Of a stretch of 64,000 bases of DNA, positions 34,487 to 46,639 are shown piece after piece. Location of the stretch: positions 19,813,001 to 19,877,000 of the forward strand of contig JAVHKY010000003.1 in NCBI GenBank assembly GCA_035079385.1. Reading direction: 5' to 3'. Made by a program: the position numbers and the translations under genes. The notes under the pieces were generated by a model. The model was not told the DNA's origin. It did not search any database and saw only the letters and a program-made list of their open reading frames with translations. The DNA comes from Aspidiotus rigidus. Lineage: Eukaryota; Arthropoda; Insecta; Hemiptera; Diaspididae. Each line of letters starts with the position of its first letter. Positions within the stretch are counted from its first letter, which is position 1.

Positions 34487-37480
34487 TTTTAATTATTATT
34501 CATTTGTTTACTTATTAATTGTTAGTATAGCATTTGTATGTTATTTTTATTTTTATTGAAGTTATTATTATTTCTCTGTAATTTCTTTTTTTGTTTTGAG
34601 TGTTTGTTTTATATATCTGTTGACTTTACCATGAATTTGTTCATCTTGTAGGCATTTACCCAACTCTTCAGCTGTAATATTGATCTCCTTTCTTATGTGT
34701 TCAAAGGACCTACTATAAAGATATATGACACTAATTAGCGTAACATAATAGGTGAAAACAAAACCACGACGGGAGCCTGTATACATTTATAAAAGGGGTA
34801 GGAAGAGCTAATAAGCCCGAAATGTAGTTTTTGTAGCCTCAACTATTGTGCGTAGTATCCTGTAATGCTCAAGGATATGTAATGACGTGACTTTTGACGA
34901 GTCCACAAAGGAATAACTTTTACTTGACCAACATAATGACTCCCTAACTACCTCGCATCAAGAAAGAAAATATAAAGAAGGCCGCCGTATGCGACCAGTT
35001 CATCGGAAACCGAGATCCCACCGACAAACCACGGAGCCTATAATGTGAGAAACAGCAGAGATCATCATTTAGGCTTGTATGAAATAAGATGTCACAACTT
35101 CAGACGACTAACAAGAGAAAAATTTTAAGAGTAGAAAATCTACAATCTGAGAGCGCGTAAATGCTTCAGCGTAATCAATTATTTAGTAATTCGAAAGTAT
35201 CTCCGCCGTAGGAACCGATCTGATAGTCGACTTTGGTGGCACATTCATCGGCAAATGAGTTATTTTGACACATCTTTTACAACTGCAGAGCAAAAGGCGG
35301 AGTAGTATAAAGACGAGTCAACCGATGTGATACGATATTCTTGCGCAATACGCGTTTCCACGTCGAGTTTAGTGTAGTAAGTTTTTCAATCAGAACAGTG
35401 AATTTTGATTGAGAAAGCTTATATTTATTGAAATAACTCGCGGGAGTCTATCGCGGGTACAGGACGGTAGTTTGAATCTTGTCTTAGAAGAAGTCACTTC
35501 ATAACCGTAGCGAATGACTAATTATTGTTGCCGAGAAGCACAACACGTCGTCGTTTTGCCGACGCGAACACCGGCACAGCGCGCAGCGGTCAATCGATCC
35601 GCTTTCATACAGAAACGAATCCGTTTCAGCCTAGCCACCGGTTTTGTGACGAATAATACGAAGATAATATTTTTACTCGTTACGTAAATCTAAAATACCC
35701 GAGCGCGCAATAGTAAAGTGCGCATAGAAGGAGAAAAAAATGTGGCGATATAATTCCACTTATTGAATATCGACTCCGGTATCTCGGTCAAAAAACAATA
35801 AAAAATGCGATTCCGTTACTTTCTGAGAATCTCTAGAATTTTTTTTGCCCCTACTTATTTCTTTTCAATAGCCGCGAACCATCCTTTATGACTCTACGGT
35901 AGGACGCGCGCCATTCCTCCACTGCACTGATGGGAGCGTGTAGTTATTAAAATTATTTTTCAACACCTAGACCTAATGACGGTAATCGCTATTGTGTTGA
36001 TATTTGTAACACATCTGAAGCTCTACGGTACAGACGGATATACTCGTACGTATCAATAAAACAGCGATCCGAACGGGGCGAACAATACTCATGAATATTA
36101 ATACGAGCCTTCGTAGGACAGGAACAATGGTTGTATATAGTGTGTACTTCTTACCAGTACAGATTACGAAAGAGTGCGAGTATACTCTATATAGCGAGGC
36201 GAAGGGAAATATGCCTATTTGCGCATATTAATACAACTCAGACAAGTAACAGGAAGAAATTAGCATAACACAGCACAAGTCAGACGCAACAGGACGACCA
36301 GATAAGAGAACGATTATCTTAAAAACTAAGTGGTTCGCCGTCTATTAGTGGGTGGCCGAGAACTCACCACTCACCGGAGTACATAGACCAGTTCGATGCA
36401 ACCGATTCGGGGGCGGCCGACAATCCATTTCTTTTAAAATACTTTCTTCCATTCGCGTATAGGATGCATCTTTAACGTAAAAGTACGTGGACACGTTTTG
36501 TCTGCGCCTCTGCATCTAAATTTCGACGATGATAATGAATTTTCTAAGAAGTAAACGAGGAACACTGACAACAGGAAATGGTACATATATACGCTGCGAA
36601 TGCGTATGGCAAAGGTTGATATTCACTATACAACCTAGAGGTGTAATACAATCGAATGTTATCAATGTATTATCATAATTACTGTAATAGTGCGCTGTGT
36701 ATTTACGGATTGTGCGTGCCGATATAATATATGGAAACATTGAATTATAAACGACGAAGAAATTCGATTCATCTATCGCTCTAATCGATTATAAATTCGT
36801 CATTTATGTATCTGGGGCAGCGAGTGAGGGTGAAAGAGCGTGACATATTACGCCAGCAAAATCCAACTCGTACGTAATTTTCTCGCGTGAAATGTACGTC
36901 ATAGAGAATTTAGAAATTGAGATCGATTTGTAGGAACAATATAGTACGAAAGGTGAGACGTATATGGGTGATCTATTTAAATCACGACAAATTTTCACAC
37001 GATCGACATCTTCCATCTCATTCCAATAAGAAAAGCAAGTAGTATTTGAGCACATCGTTTTATTAAATTTGTTCTCAATTTTCTGTTGAAAGTCGTCGAA
37101 ATTCGAGGAAAGATTCTGCTTTTAGGAGAGTGCCATAGCTAAGTGAGAACATTTTCAACGTCACGACGATATACAAGATTCATCAAGGGTCCGCTTTGAT
37201 CGATTCTCTGGCAGTTTTCTGTATCAATGTTCGTTCGACCCCGAAGATGATCAGTGCTCTACTTAGACATTTGACCTGAGAGGAGGGAGAGGGTCGGAAA
37301 CAAAAATTTTCTGCCATGGCCAAATAAATAAAGATCATTCTAAATGCTTCGTTATGATAGCTCGATTCGTCTACCAATAAGACAAAATAATTTTAAGGCG
37401 CAGTAAAGACCATCAACCAGCTTAGTAAGGTGGCTATCTTTCGGGGACCTATTCTTAGTCTAGTTTTAATACAATAAGCA
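33313..37480. other. Noncoding DNA with (AT)n and TATACTAGGC words
   Basis: An (AT)n run lies at 34460-34486. Between 34080 and 34300 near-palindromic words related to GCCTAGTATAAGCCTA recur. They also occur at 16290-16330 and 45350-45440. At 37303-37345 a block resembles the outer end of RepA (TTTTCTGCCATGGCCAAATA). No gene is recognised. Confidence 0.4.
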
Positions 37481-37584
37481 AGGCCGGATTTTTCGGCACT
37501 AAAAATGAAAAGTTTCGGCACTTACTGTTGCATTTTCGGAATTTAAAAAAAAATGAAGAAAACATACGTTTTCAGTACTTTTAC

Positions 37585-37902
37585 TAGAGCCCTATAATAA
37601 TGAGTGAGGACATGGATCGCCATATGTTTAGTCGTTACGTCATCATTAATCCTTGCAGCTCCCTAATAGGGTGAGAAATTAATACAATTGGTGGAACTAT
37701 TTTGTATCATTTAAAAGCACTATATTTTGCATTTTATTTCGGCACTGATACCTGTATTCTAAAACTAATTCTAGTAGTTCTTTTATCATTTTCAAATCGT
37801 GGTAAACTGTTATCAGTCACTGAAATAGGGAAGTCTGAAGATAAATAATGACGTAACGACTAAATATGGCGGCCTGTGTCCTCATTCGTTATTATAGGGC
37901 TC
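37585..37902. mobile_element. 318 bp MITE with ~60 bp TIRs
   Basis: The left arm (GAGCCCTATAATAATGAGTG and on to TAGTCGTTACGTCAT) is the reverse complement of the right arm with few mismatches. It is flanked by the duplication TACTTTTAC (37576-37584 and 37903-37911), 8-9 bp depending on how the terminal TA is assigned. That size fits hAT or Mutator-like mobilisation. Confidence 0.88.
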
Positions 37903-38461
37903 TACTTTTACAAACTCACGATCAGAATTATTCAATTTACGACCAAAATTACAAATGATTTCAATAAAAACTCCTAGGAATTTTTCAATCAACATTTTTA
38001 ATTTTTCAACATCCCGATAAACCAAATCGACCATCAATATATGGTCGATATTAGTTGGTTTTTGGTCGTACGACTGAAAAGAGACCAAATATTATGGTAC
38101 CATCAGAAAATCGTTGATCTTTAGTCAATTTTTGAGATACTCGTACATCCACCAAATTTTGCCTATTCATGATTTCAGTTGATTGTCGGTCTGATATTAT
38201 TCCTACTAAATTTTGACCATAATTTTTGTTTTATTTATGATCACTATGCGGAGTACACATTTTAACCCATTTTTGGTCGTTATATTGTCAATACAGAATG
38301 AAATTTTTCCTGTCTAAAATTGATATTGTATTTATTACTCAATTTTGACTAAGATTTCTAGTCGTTTTCTGGGCAGATATTTTGAGAGATACCTTGATCC
38401 ATTTTGAGTAGATTTTTCCTCAACACCCATCAATATTTTTACTCTTTTTTATGGTTTAAAA

Positions 38462-39289
38462 CAGGCGTGGGCAACCTTTTTCACATCACGGGCCGCATTC
38501 ATGAAAATTTGTAACTTTTCATGATCCGGCGGGCCGCACATCAAGAAATTCTCGTTGTTAGAATCAAAAAATGTAAAATTTTACACGAATTATTTCCAAT
38601 ATTTTTGGATAAATTTAGTATACAAAAAAACGTGAACTGATTATTTATTAGTTACTAGATGAGAAACTTAAGCTCATCAAAATTTGGGGTCAGGTGAGTA
38701 TGTTTCAAACGCATCAAAACAGTCAAATGCTAGAGTGGTTGAGAACCCTTTCGTCGTTGGCGCAATGGAAGTGCCTGAAGAGTACCAAATGGAACTAATA
38801 GATCTGAAAGCCGATTTTTCTCTGCTCACTTTGTTTTCAGAGACCCCTTTGCGAGAATTTTGCCTGGTATTAAATATATTCCAACATAAGGACCTTTGCT
38901 TTCTTTGGGTCTACATTTGTATGTGAAAATGCTTTCTCGCTCATGAGAAATACAAAAACTCCGGAAAGAAGCAAGCTGAATGATGAGCATTTGACTGCTT
39001 TGATGCGTTTGCAGCATACCTACTCACTTGACCCCAAATTCTGATGAGATTGCCTATGAATTGCAAAGACAAGTTTCTCACTACTAACTAATAAATAATC
39101 AGTTCACGTTTGTTTGTACACTAAATGTATCCAAAAATATTGGAAATAATTCGTGTAAAATTTTACATTTTTTGATTCGAACAACGAAAATTTCTTCATT
39201 TTTTCGTATTTTGGTATTCGTATCGCGGGCCACAGAAAAAGCTTCCGCGGGCCGCATGCGGCCCGCGGGCCGCGGGTTGCCCATGCCTG
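38462..39289. mobile_element. hAT-1, fold-back element with transposase end
   Basis: Terminal inverted repeats CAGGCGTGGGCAACC and GGTTGCCCATGCCTG (one mismatch) lie inside the perfect 8 bp duplication GTTTAAAA (38454-38461 and 39290-39297). Homology does not stop at the TIR: the whole left arm to about 38731 is the reverse complement of the right arm from about 38986. A roughly 270 bp stem therefore surrounds a 255 bp loop. The right arm contains the 3' end of the transposase gene, so the left arm is an inverted copy of that 3' end. Confidence 0.95.
38738..39044 (+). pseudogene. hAT transposase C-terminus
   Basis: The frame reads VENPFVVGAMEVPEEYQMEL then LKADFSLLTLF. After a frameshift near 38863 it continues GSTFVCENAFSLMRNTKTPE, RSKLNDEHLTALMRL, LDPKF and a stop at 39042-39044. 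This is the hAT dimerisation region (pattern FGSTYVCE.AFS.MK..K...RSRLTDEHL), as in Charlie/ZBED-like transposases. The catalytic core and BED finger are missing. The protein would have cut and pasted the element; this remnant cannot. Confidence 0.92.
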
Positions 39290-39401
39290 GTTTAAAATGA
39301 GTATTATGAAGCAAGCCGCATAGTCACTCACTCAATTTTGCCCAAAATTTCCGGTCCATTTCTTTGGAATGAATCAACTGTTATATTGCTTGCAAACTCG
39401 C

Positions 39402-40290
39402 AGATAAATAAAGATATTTAAAATAAAATCCAAAATAAAATTTGAAATTTAAAAATTAATATTCTTAATAATCAAATTGTTTAATTTAATAAACATATTC
39501 TACTAATCATAAAGATATTAGATTTATATATTCAATTTAAGGAATTCCATCAGGATTAATTAATGAATATATATTTTTTTTTTAATTTAATTTTATATCA
39601 ATTTTATTTTTTGGAATTAAATTTTCAATTTATTTGAAAAGCTCAAAATAATATAATATTATTTTGAAAAAATAAAGATCTTATTTAACTCTTTATGATA
39701 TAGTTTATGTAATTAAACTCATTAATTTTGTTTTTTAGAATTATTTATTTGATAAAAATATTTATAATATTAATTTTTAATAATTTATATAAAAATCACA
39801 AATTGAAACAAAATAATTTTTTATGTCTCATTTAATTTATTTAATATATTTGATCCTTTAAATAAGAATTGATAAAAATTACTTAATAATTTCAATGATT
39901 TTAATAATATCTAAAACTTGTAATCAAATTGATATTTTTCATTTTTTTGTTCAATTTTACATTCAATTAATAGAAAATTATTAGGTTTATTTCTGACAAA
40001 TGAGAAAAATTATTAAAGAATAATTTTCTAAAAATTAATTCCATCAATAATCAATCGATAAAGAATAATAATTATTATTATTAGTATATCAATTAAATTA
40101 TAATAATTAAATAATAATGCAGGAATTTTAAAAATTTAATTCAAATGAATAAATACATTTAGATTCATTTTAAGAATTATTTAAATTGATTGATTCAATT
40201 TTAATTGGTATGAATCCATGATAAAGTCTACAAATTTCTGAACATTGTCCATAAATAATTGATGGTATAATAATTAGTATATTATTTTAG
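39402..40290 (-). pseudogene. Nuclear mitochondrial insertion (numt B)
   Basis: This 0.9 kb block is close to 90% A+T and sharply bounded. Its minus strand begins with the end of cox2 (40174-40265). The remainder does not give me a secure second gene, which suggests decay or rearrangement. It interrupts the GGTCGA-rich sequence of the surrounding Mutator-like element, since the inverted relative at 45.9-46.6 kb lacks it. Confidence 0.8.
40174..40265 (-). pseudogene. cox2: cox2 C-terminal fragment (numt)
   Basis: The minus strand reads [12 protein letters not shown], then [18 protein letters not shown]. The conserved Cu-A binding end of cytochrome oxidase subunit II is GQCSEICG.NHSFMPI. The Cys-x3-Cys pair is kept here and His plus Met follow at the right spacing. 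The Gly after Cys is changed and the downstream frame is broken, so it is a fossil. Confidence 0.9.
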
Positions 40291-40437
40291 ACCAAAATCG
40301 CACTCCTCTCAATATGTATAATCCTGCTAACGAGATTGCTATCTTTATTCTTTTCTTCTCTCTTTTGAGGAAGGCTTAGGTATAGACTGGTTTTTCCCGT
40401 CGAAAATGATGGTCTGTTAGTATCACCCGGCTATAGA

Positions 40438-41195
40438 CCGTTTTATGGCGTCTTTATTGCCCAAAACTTGACTGTTCTGCTTTGTCAAAAGTGGTCTATT
40501 TGTAGTGATCCGTTAATATCGCTTAAATGTAGGCTACAACAGACTATTTTATAATCGTCTACATTCCCCAGAAATCGATCAATCTTTTTCGTCAGAAGAA
40601 TTCTAATTATGGTGGTCTGCTGACACTGATTGAATATCGACTATGAGAAACTATTTTATATCGCTAGAAATCGACTGTTTTTTGGGGCAGAAATGGTCAA
40701 AATATAGTGAATTGCAGAGGAAGTATGGACAATGACTGAACCTACATCAGCACAGATCGACAAATTCTTTTATTCAAAATTTTGTCTAAGTTGGCTTAAA
40801 TGTGGTCTAAATATGATAGGGAAGAGCGGAAGTAAATCGACCGAAAAAATTGGTCTAATATTCGTCACTCATCAGAGCGCTTGCTCACTCTACTTTTGGT
40901 CAACATTTACTCAAAATTGACTGAGATATTTGGTCGATCTAGTTTATCGGGATTGAACTACAAATGATATTTTCAAAAAAAAACTGCCCAATTTTCACCA
41001 AAATTAGTGAATTTTCATCAAAATTAAGAAAATTTTGCCAGAAATTTTACAATTTTAAACGATATTTAACAAAATGGTCACTTTCGGCCATATTCGGCTT
41101 TAAACCCCGTTTTCGGCATTTATTTCATTTTCGGCACTGTTCGGCAAGATGAAATTTGTTTTACAAGGCCCACTACCCCTAAGATGAACTTCCAT
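40438..41195 (+). repeat. Inverted repeat with 45890-46622, left copy
   Basis: The two copies are near identical as reverse complements over roughly 730 bp; both encode the same 62-residue open frame (40732-40920 here). High identity across a 4.7 kb spacer contrasts with the decay of everything around. The likely cause is a recent shared insertion or gene conversion between the arms. Confidence 0.92.
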
Positions 41196-41199
41196 CTGC

Positions 41200-41560
41200 A
41201 CGGCGCGCGGCAAATTTTTCGAAGTACTTCCCCCGCCCCCCTTGAATAGGTTCCCTGTTGAAATTTTCTCTTCCGAGCTCGGGATTGTTCCATAACGTCA
41301 TTAGATTGTGATGTCACAGGATCTATGACGTCATCGGGTCGTTCAAGGGACTTGAAAAAATTTCGACGTTAAAGCTGTAATACACGGATATTGTGAGAGC
41401 TACAAAAATACCATAAGAACGGGATTTGGAAAAATTTCAAGTGTCGAACTATAATATATTATAATGGTAAGAGGGGACTTGGAAAAATTTCGACTCTCGA
41501 ATTATATATGATAATAGGAGAGGGAATTGGAAAATTTCTAAATCTTTGGATTGTTGTTAT
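41200..41560 (+). repeat. Repeat E then type D minisatellite
   Basis: CGGCGCGCGGCAAATTTTTC to TAGGTTCCCTGTTG is repeat E. After 41335 come three or four type D units (GACTTGGAAAAATTTCGACT, ATATATGATAATAGGAG). A TGACGTCA lies between at 41326-41333. Confidence 0.75.
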
Positions 41561-42395
41561 CAATTTCCGCTGCTACTTCTTCTGGTTGAAACAATCGAAC
41601 TCAATAGTTGTCCTTGTATACTGATGTGGTATGGACTGATGATTCTATATAGAATACTTCGGAGAGGTGCTGCTCTTCTCACCCACGTTCTCACCTCGTA
41701 ACGGTGGTAAGTATTCCTACTAGCAGTCGTTTGATATAACGAGTAGGTAGCCTTCCAAAGTGAATAGTCCTTGTCTTCGTTGAAAGTTCTTCTCGGTAGT
41801 CCTTGAATGTCTTTCGTTATTACCTTCTTGTATCGGACTTCGAAGCTGGTTGTACGTTCGTGTTGTGGAGATTACGAGAGGTGTGCCACCTTCTTCGAGC
41901 GGTCTTTCTAATATCTTTTCGCAGATTGGGTGTGAACTCGTGTATGGAATAAATTCCAGCTCTTTCCTTATTAAGATGGGCAGAGGATCTCTTTATTATT
42001 TAGTTACAAAATCAAGTCCTCCTATATCGTTAATATTGCTCCGTTCTCCTAAATATTGTTCAAGTCTGACTGAAGTCGACGTTGCGAATTCCTCGATAAA
42101 GTTTAATATCGTGTCATCGTACATCAGGACTTGGAAGTTGTGCACTCGTATTACTTTTTGGACATCAAACATGTAAAGTACTACAAGAGATGAGAAGTAT
42201 AATTGAAAAAGAAAGTGAGTTAATCTGAAAATTAGAATGAGGTCGGCAATGCTCAAATTATCAATCCGCTCAAAAGAAATAGGAATGATCAATCATACTC
42301 TAAAGACGTTTCTCGTCGTAGTCTTGAATCACATGTCCCTATTACACAATCGAAATAGGGTAACGAATAGAACGAGTGTAGTATTATTTAACGTC
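41561..42395. other. Noncoding DNA, no gene recognised
   Basis: Open frames at 41850-42176 (plus) and 42292-41996 (minus) overlap on opposite strands and carry no recognised motif. I do not call either. Confidence 0.4.
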
Positions 42396-42650
42396 GGGGT
42401 GTCACTCAGTACATTTAAGTACGTTTGAAGGGGGAATAATTTTTCGCATAATTAAACCTAAATTTATAATAATTAGGTTAATTCGACAGGTTTCCGTATA
42501 GACGCCACATATACGCCATTTTGCAGGAAAATTACGTCTCGAGTCAGGAATAATGTGTACAATTTACGATGTAGAAATTTTCAAAATTGTCTAGATGGGA
42601 AGGACGAAGTCGACTTTACAGACGTCTGGATTAAGAACTACCGTATGTAA
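42396..42650 (+). repeat. Diverged inverted repeat with 49745-50010, left copy
   Basis: Shared blocks, reversed between copies, include CGGGGTGTCA, GAAGGGGGAATAATTTT, CGCATAATTAAACCTAAATT and TTTACGATGTAGAAATTTTC. Identity drops outside this range. It is not part of the near-identical inverted repeat next door, since the two pairs have different centres. Confidence 0.8.
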
Positions 42651-45467
42651 GACCCAGACGTACAGATTAGACGATATAAAAAATGGAGAATTTAAATGAG
42701 CGACGATATAGGTGAAATTAAAAAGCCACGAGACTACGCGACGAAAATTTTCGGTGGTCTGCGAAAATTTTGGGTGAATTAAATTTATTAATTCAATTAG
42801 CCCTTACAGCTGTTTCTTTTTTTCTTCCTCTTCTTTCATTAGCGTCGTGAACTGTTATTTTCGTTTGCTGGTTAGCCTATAACTTCGAGTTAGCACTCGA
42901 AGAAAATAATAAATTTCACGCGTACGCTGCCAAGTTTATCGTCGTTCGACCGCATCTCTGAAAAACCGTCGTACTGGTTTTCGACAATAAAAAATCAATA
43001 CTGACTGCGTTATGCTCAATAATAATATAAAACTCACCTAGTTCTTCTATTAATTTGTAATCGAAGTACATATCTCGGCTCGTTGGCATTCGTTTACACG
43101 AAAATACGGTTCATGAACGAAAAATTACTACCTTTTTTTTCTCGCAATATTTCCGAGTTTTATTCTGATCTAAATGAAGTTTTTTCTTTCCGCTTGTAAG
43201 AACAATAATTTATAAAAAGTGACCAATTTTTTTCTTTTACGACCACTGTACACGTTGTACAACTCAATTTAACCAACTTGCGAAAATAAAAGAAGGTACT
43301 GACTTTTACGATCGCTCAAACGCTAGATTTTACTAACCTGATCGAGACATTCTTATATAGGCGTTTTATGACTTATTTCGAATCGAGCGCTTCATATCTG
43401 CGAGGTGAATTATAGTCTGACTCTCTATTTTTATTCGATTTACACTATTCGAGCAGACTACAATCTACAGGTGACTAAGGATGAGAGACAAAAATTTCCA
43501 CTATTCTAATATAGTACGACCACATTGTGAAATTAGTTCATTCAATATTCGACTGCAGGATGTATTTTATCGATTCAGAAGTAAAAATTTAGACGGTGAA
43601 TATCATCGTATGGCCGTACTCCGAAATTCTCATTATCAGCTTCCTTGGACTTTCCTCCCTCCCTCGATTAACTCGAGTAGGTTTGACCTCGCTGATGTCA
43701 TTCGTGTTATTGAGAAATGATAAATGGTCTTCTTTAGTCTCGACAGATCGGAAAAACTATCGTCGAAAACCGAATCCGTGGAAGCTCGACAAAGAACGCG
43801 CAACTTATTAACGGAGTTGTGCGAGGTGAGGAGTATCTCACATTATGCAAAACGGTTCTTATGTATATAGGAGCTTATGGGACTTGAAAAATGTTTCTAA
43901 TTGGCTGAAAGTGAAGGAACTCGGCAAAATTTCGAGCTCTGAACTCCTACACTAGGTGGATTCCGAAACCTTTCACTGACGGACCGGAAGTACAGTAGAA
44001 ATCGGATATAACGATGTCCAAGGGTATCAAAATTTCAATCGTTAAATCCAGTTTATTGTTAAAAGCGATGGGGATTATACTTTTTCTATAGCAGCGAGGA
44101 CTCGCTAATTTGATCGTGGTCAACGGTAAATTGCTAAAAGCGGTATCATTATTTGTGATTTCTATTCAGGAGAGGTGGGACACCAAGAATTTTGAGTTCT
44201 GAATTGTTTTAAGAGGAGAACCGGAAAGAGTTTTGAGCTCTGAATCTTTACAGAGTTGGAACTTGGAGAAATTTTTTGATACGCTGAATTGATACGTCCT
44301 TCCATAATCGATCAGAATAGATCGACCATAAAAGTTGACAAGTAAATAATTTTCTCTTCTTGGTCATTGTTTATAATAGAAATAGCGCGTAACTCTCATG
44401 GGATCTGTTCTCTGTGTTTCCAAAAGTTCCAAGAAAAAAGTTCGATTTATGGAGGTTCCAAATTAATAAATTTGGAAGTTCCAATTTGAATCAAATCCGA
44501 TGGTGCATCTGTATTTGCAATGAGATTGTGCCGTTTTGGTTCCTTCAAAAAATTTGATAAAATCCATGCGATCTTCTTTCTCGGTCTTCCTGGGGGTGTT
44601 TCTTTCTTCCGACTGCAACTCAGAACATTCTTAAGATGATCAGTTTTCTTTTTGCTTCTTGCTGTAAGAATACCGATGAATTGTGGTTTGTCTTTATTCC
44701 CTCAAAAACTTTATTTCTTTCTGTTGCTCTTCTAAGTTAGCTCATATCATGCAATTACTTGCCTTGTACTATGCGAGAGAGATGCGCTCATTTGCATTCT
44801 TTTATTCTCTAGTGATGACGCATATTCATGACCAACTAGAGTAACGTATTTCCAGAGGTTAGACAGCTTTTAAATTTTGTAGGCACCTTTTTAACATTCT
44901 ATATGCTTCTATTATTGGCATAACTCTAGGAAAAACTGTCACAATAAATCATCATAGTTCTTTTGTCAAGCTTGATGGCATCATCATTGTCTTTGACCTA
45001 CATTAGGAACGCCCCTCATTATACTAGTCCCAACATACATTATACTAAAATTATACTGGACTCAGAATGGGAGCAAGCGAAAGGAGCAAACTCAATCAGC
45101 GTAACATGCAGTATGCAGTAAACAAGGACAAACTAGGTTAAGAAAAAGTGGGTAGAGAGGAGAAGATGCGCATACAGTAAGTGAGCTAGAAAATACTGGT
45201 GCAAGGGGACGTTATTATGACTTTATCATGACTGACGTAAACCTATCCAAAGTCGATATGGGATCGAATCAGTATACCGATGTGTATTAATCGAAGTGTA
45301 GCCCTATGGACATATCTGTACTAGGAAGAGGAGATGCGAACAAGCTCAGAACGAGTGAGCCCATCAACTGGTTAGCCTTCGAGACGAGCCTTATACTAGA
45401 TTTAGTATGGCTCTATACTAGGCGTAGCATGATCCAAAAATCTATTTGTCTGAAAGAGATAGAGGAA
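42651..45467. other. Noncoding DNA with type D units
   Basis: Type D minisatellite units recur at 43860-43960 and 44160-44290 (GGGACTTGAAAAATGTTTCT, GAAAATTTCGAGCTCTGAA-type words). TATACTAGGC-like words lie at 45390-45430. No gene is recognised. Confidence 0.4.
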
Positions 45468-45650
45468 TGTTGATGACACTACAAACTAATGAAGTCACGG
45501 ATCTTCATAACGCCACGGAAGTTGATAACGTCACAGGCAAATTCAAGCTGATGACGTCATGAACTAATGACGTCACAAACAGATTTAACTGATGATGATG
45601 ATGACGTCACAATGAGGTTCAAACCGGTCGAGCCTTCATAACGCTACTGA
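45468..45650. repeat. TGACGTCA-word cluster
   Basis: Perfect TGACGTCA occurs at 45552-45559, 45568-45575 and 45602-45609, with near matches at about 45490 and 45525. The word is the classic CREB/ATF site, but here it sits in degenerate repeat DNA with no gene nearby, so regulation is not implied. Confidence 0.7.
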
Positions 45651-45817
45651 AAATTCGCAATTTTAGGTCTGGGTTTCCTCTTTCAAATGTTTTCACCACG
45701 GTATCCCAATCATATACTATTGGAAATCTGCGAGCCCAAGGCCAAGTTGATCTCACTTCCCATCCCACCAGATAATTTGCGAAAAGTCTTTGACTTGATC
45801 CAGAATAGTTACCTTAT

Positions 45818-46622
45818 TATCAGAGCCCGGATCCCTCGGCATTTGTCGAATTATTTTGCTAAGGGCGAGAAGCTTGAAAATCACATGGAAGTTCATTTTA
45901 GGGGTAGTGGGCCCTGTAAAACGAATCTCATCTTGCCGAACAGTGCCGAAAACGGGGCTTAAAGCCGAATATGGCCGAGAATGACCATTTTGTTAAATAT
46001 CGTTTAAAATTGTAAAATTTCTGGCAAAATTTTCTTAATTTTGATGAAAATTCACTAATTTTGGTGAAAATTGGGCAGTTTTTTTTTGAAAATATCATTT
46101 GTAGTTCAATCCCGATAAACTAGATCGACCAAATATCTCAGTCAATTTTGAGTAAATGTTGACCAAAAGTAGAGTGAGCAAGCGCTCTGATGAGTGACGA
46201 ATATTAGACCAATTTTTTCGGTCGATTTACTTCCGCTCTTCCCTATCATATTTAGACCACATTTAAGCCAACTTAGACAAAATTTTGAATAAAAGAATTT
46301 GTCGATCTGTGCTGATGTAGGTTCAGTCATTGTCCATACTTCCTCTGCAATTCACTATATTTTGACCATTTTCGCACAAAAAAACAGTCGATTTCTAGCG
46401 ATATAAAATAGTTTCTCATAGTCAATATTCAATCAGTGTCAGCAGACCACCATAATTAGAATTCTTCTGACGAAAAAGATTGGTCGATTTCTGGGGGATG
46501 TAGACGATTATAAAATAGTCTGTTGTAGCCTATATTTAAGCGATATTAACGGATCACTACAAATAGACCACTTTTGACAAAGCAGAACAGTCAAGTTTTG
46601 GGCAATAGAGACGCCATAAAAC
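45818..46622 (-). mobile_element. Mutator-like tail, inverted copy
   Basis: It begins with the terminal AGAGCCCGGATCCCTCGGCA, which the copy at 41195 has lost. It then follows that copy in reverse complement to ATAGAGACGCCATAAAAC near 46622, where homology ends. The left TIR of the element is absent. It has no mitochondrial or hAT insertion. Confidence 0.7.
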
Positions 46623-46639
46623 GCAAGTAGCATCGTAGG

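Larger units (their letters stand above)
37484..41195. mobile_element. Old Mutator-like element with nested insertions
   Basis: The left end GGCCGGATTTTTCGGCAC and the tail near 41100-41195 (CGGCAAGATGAAATTTG, CCCACTACCCCTAA) match the pieces at 45818-46622 and 28560-28801. Between them lie a MITE, a fold-back hAT and a mitochondrial insertion, each with its own boundaries. The element's own sequence is rich in GGTCGA/TCGACC words. The right TIR has been lost. That all parts belong to one element is inference from order and shared words. Confidence 0.5.

Noticed and set aside
40732..40920. Conserved 62-residue protein, also at 46142-46330
   Set aside because: Identity comes from the near-identical inverted repeat at the DNA level. 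There is no family motif, and identity extends equally into non-coding flanks.
41850..42292. Overlapping 108 and 98 residue ORFs as a gene
   Set aside because: They lie on opposite strands over the same DNA, and neither has a motif.
45552..45609. CREB-responsive promoter
   Set aside because: There are three TGACGTCA sites but no gene, TATA or transcript evidence, and the words recur throughout repeat DNA.
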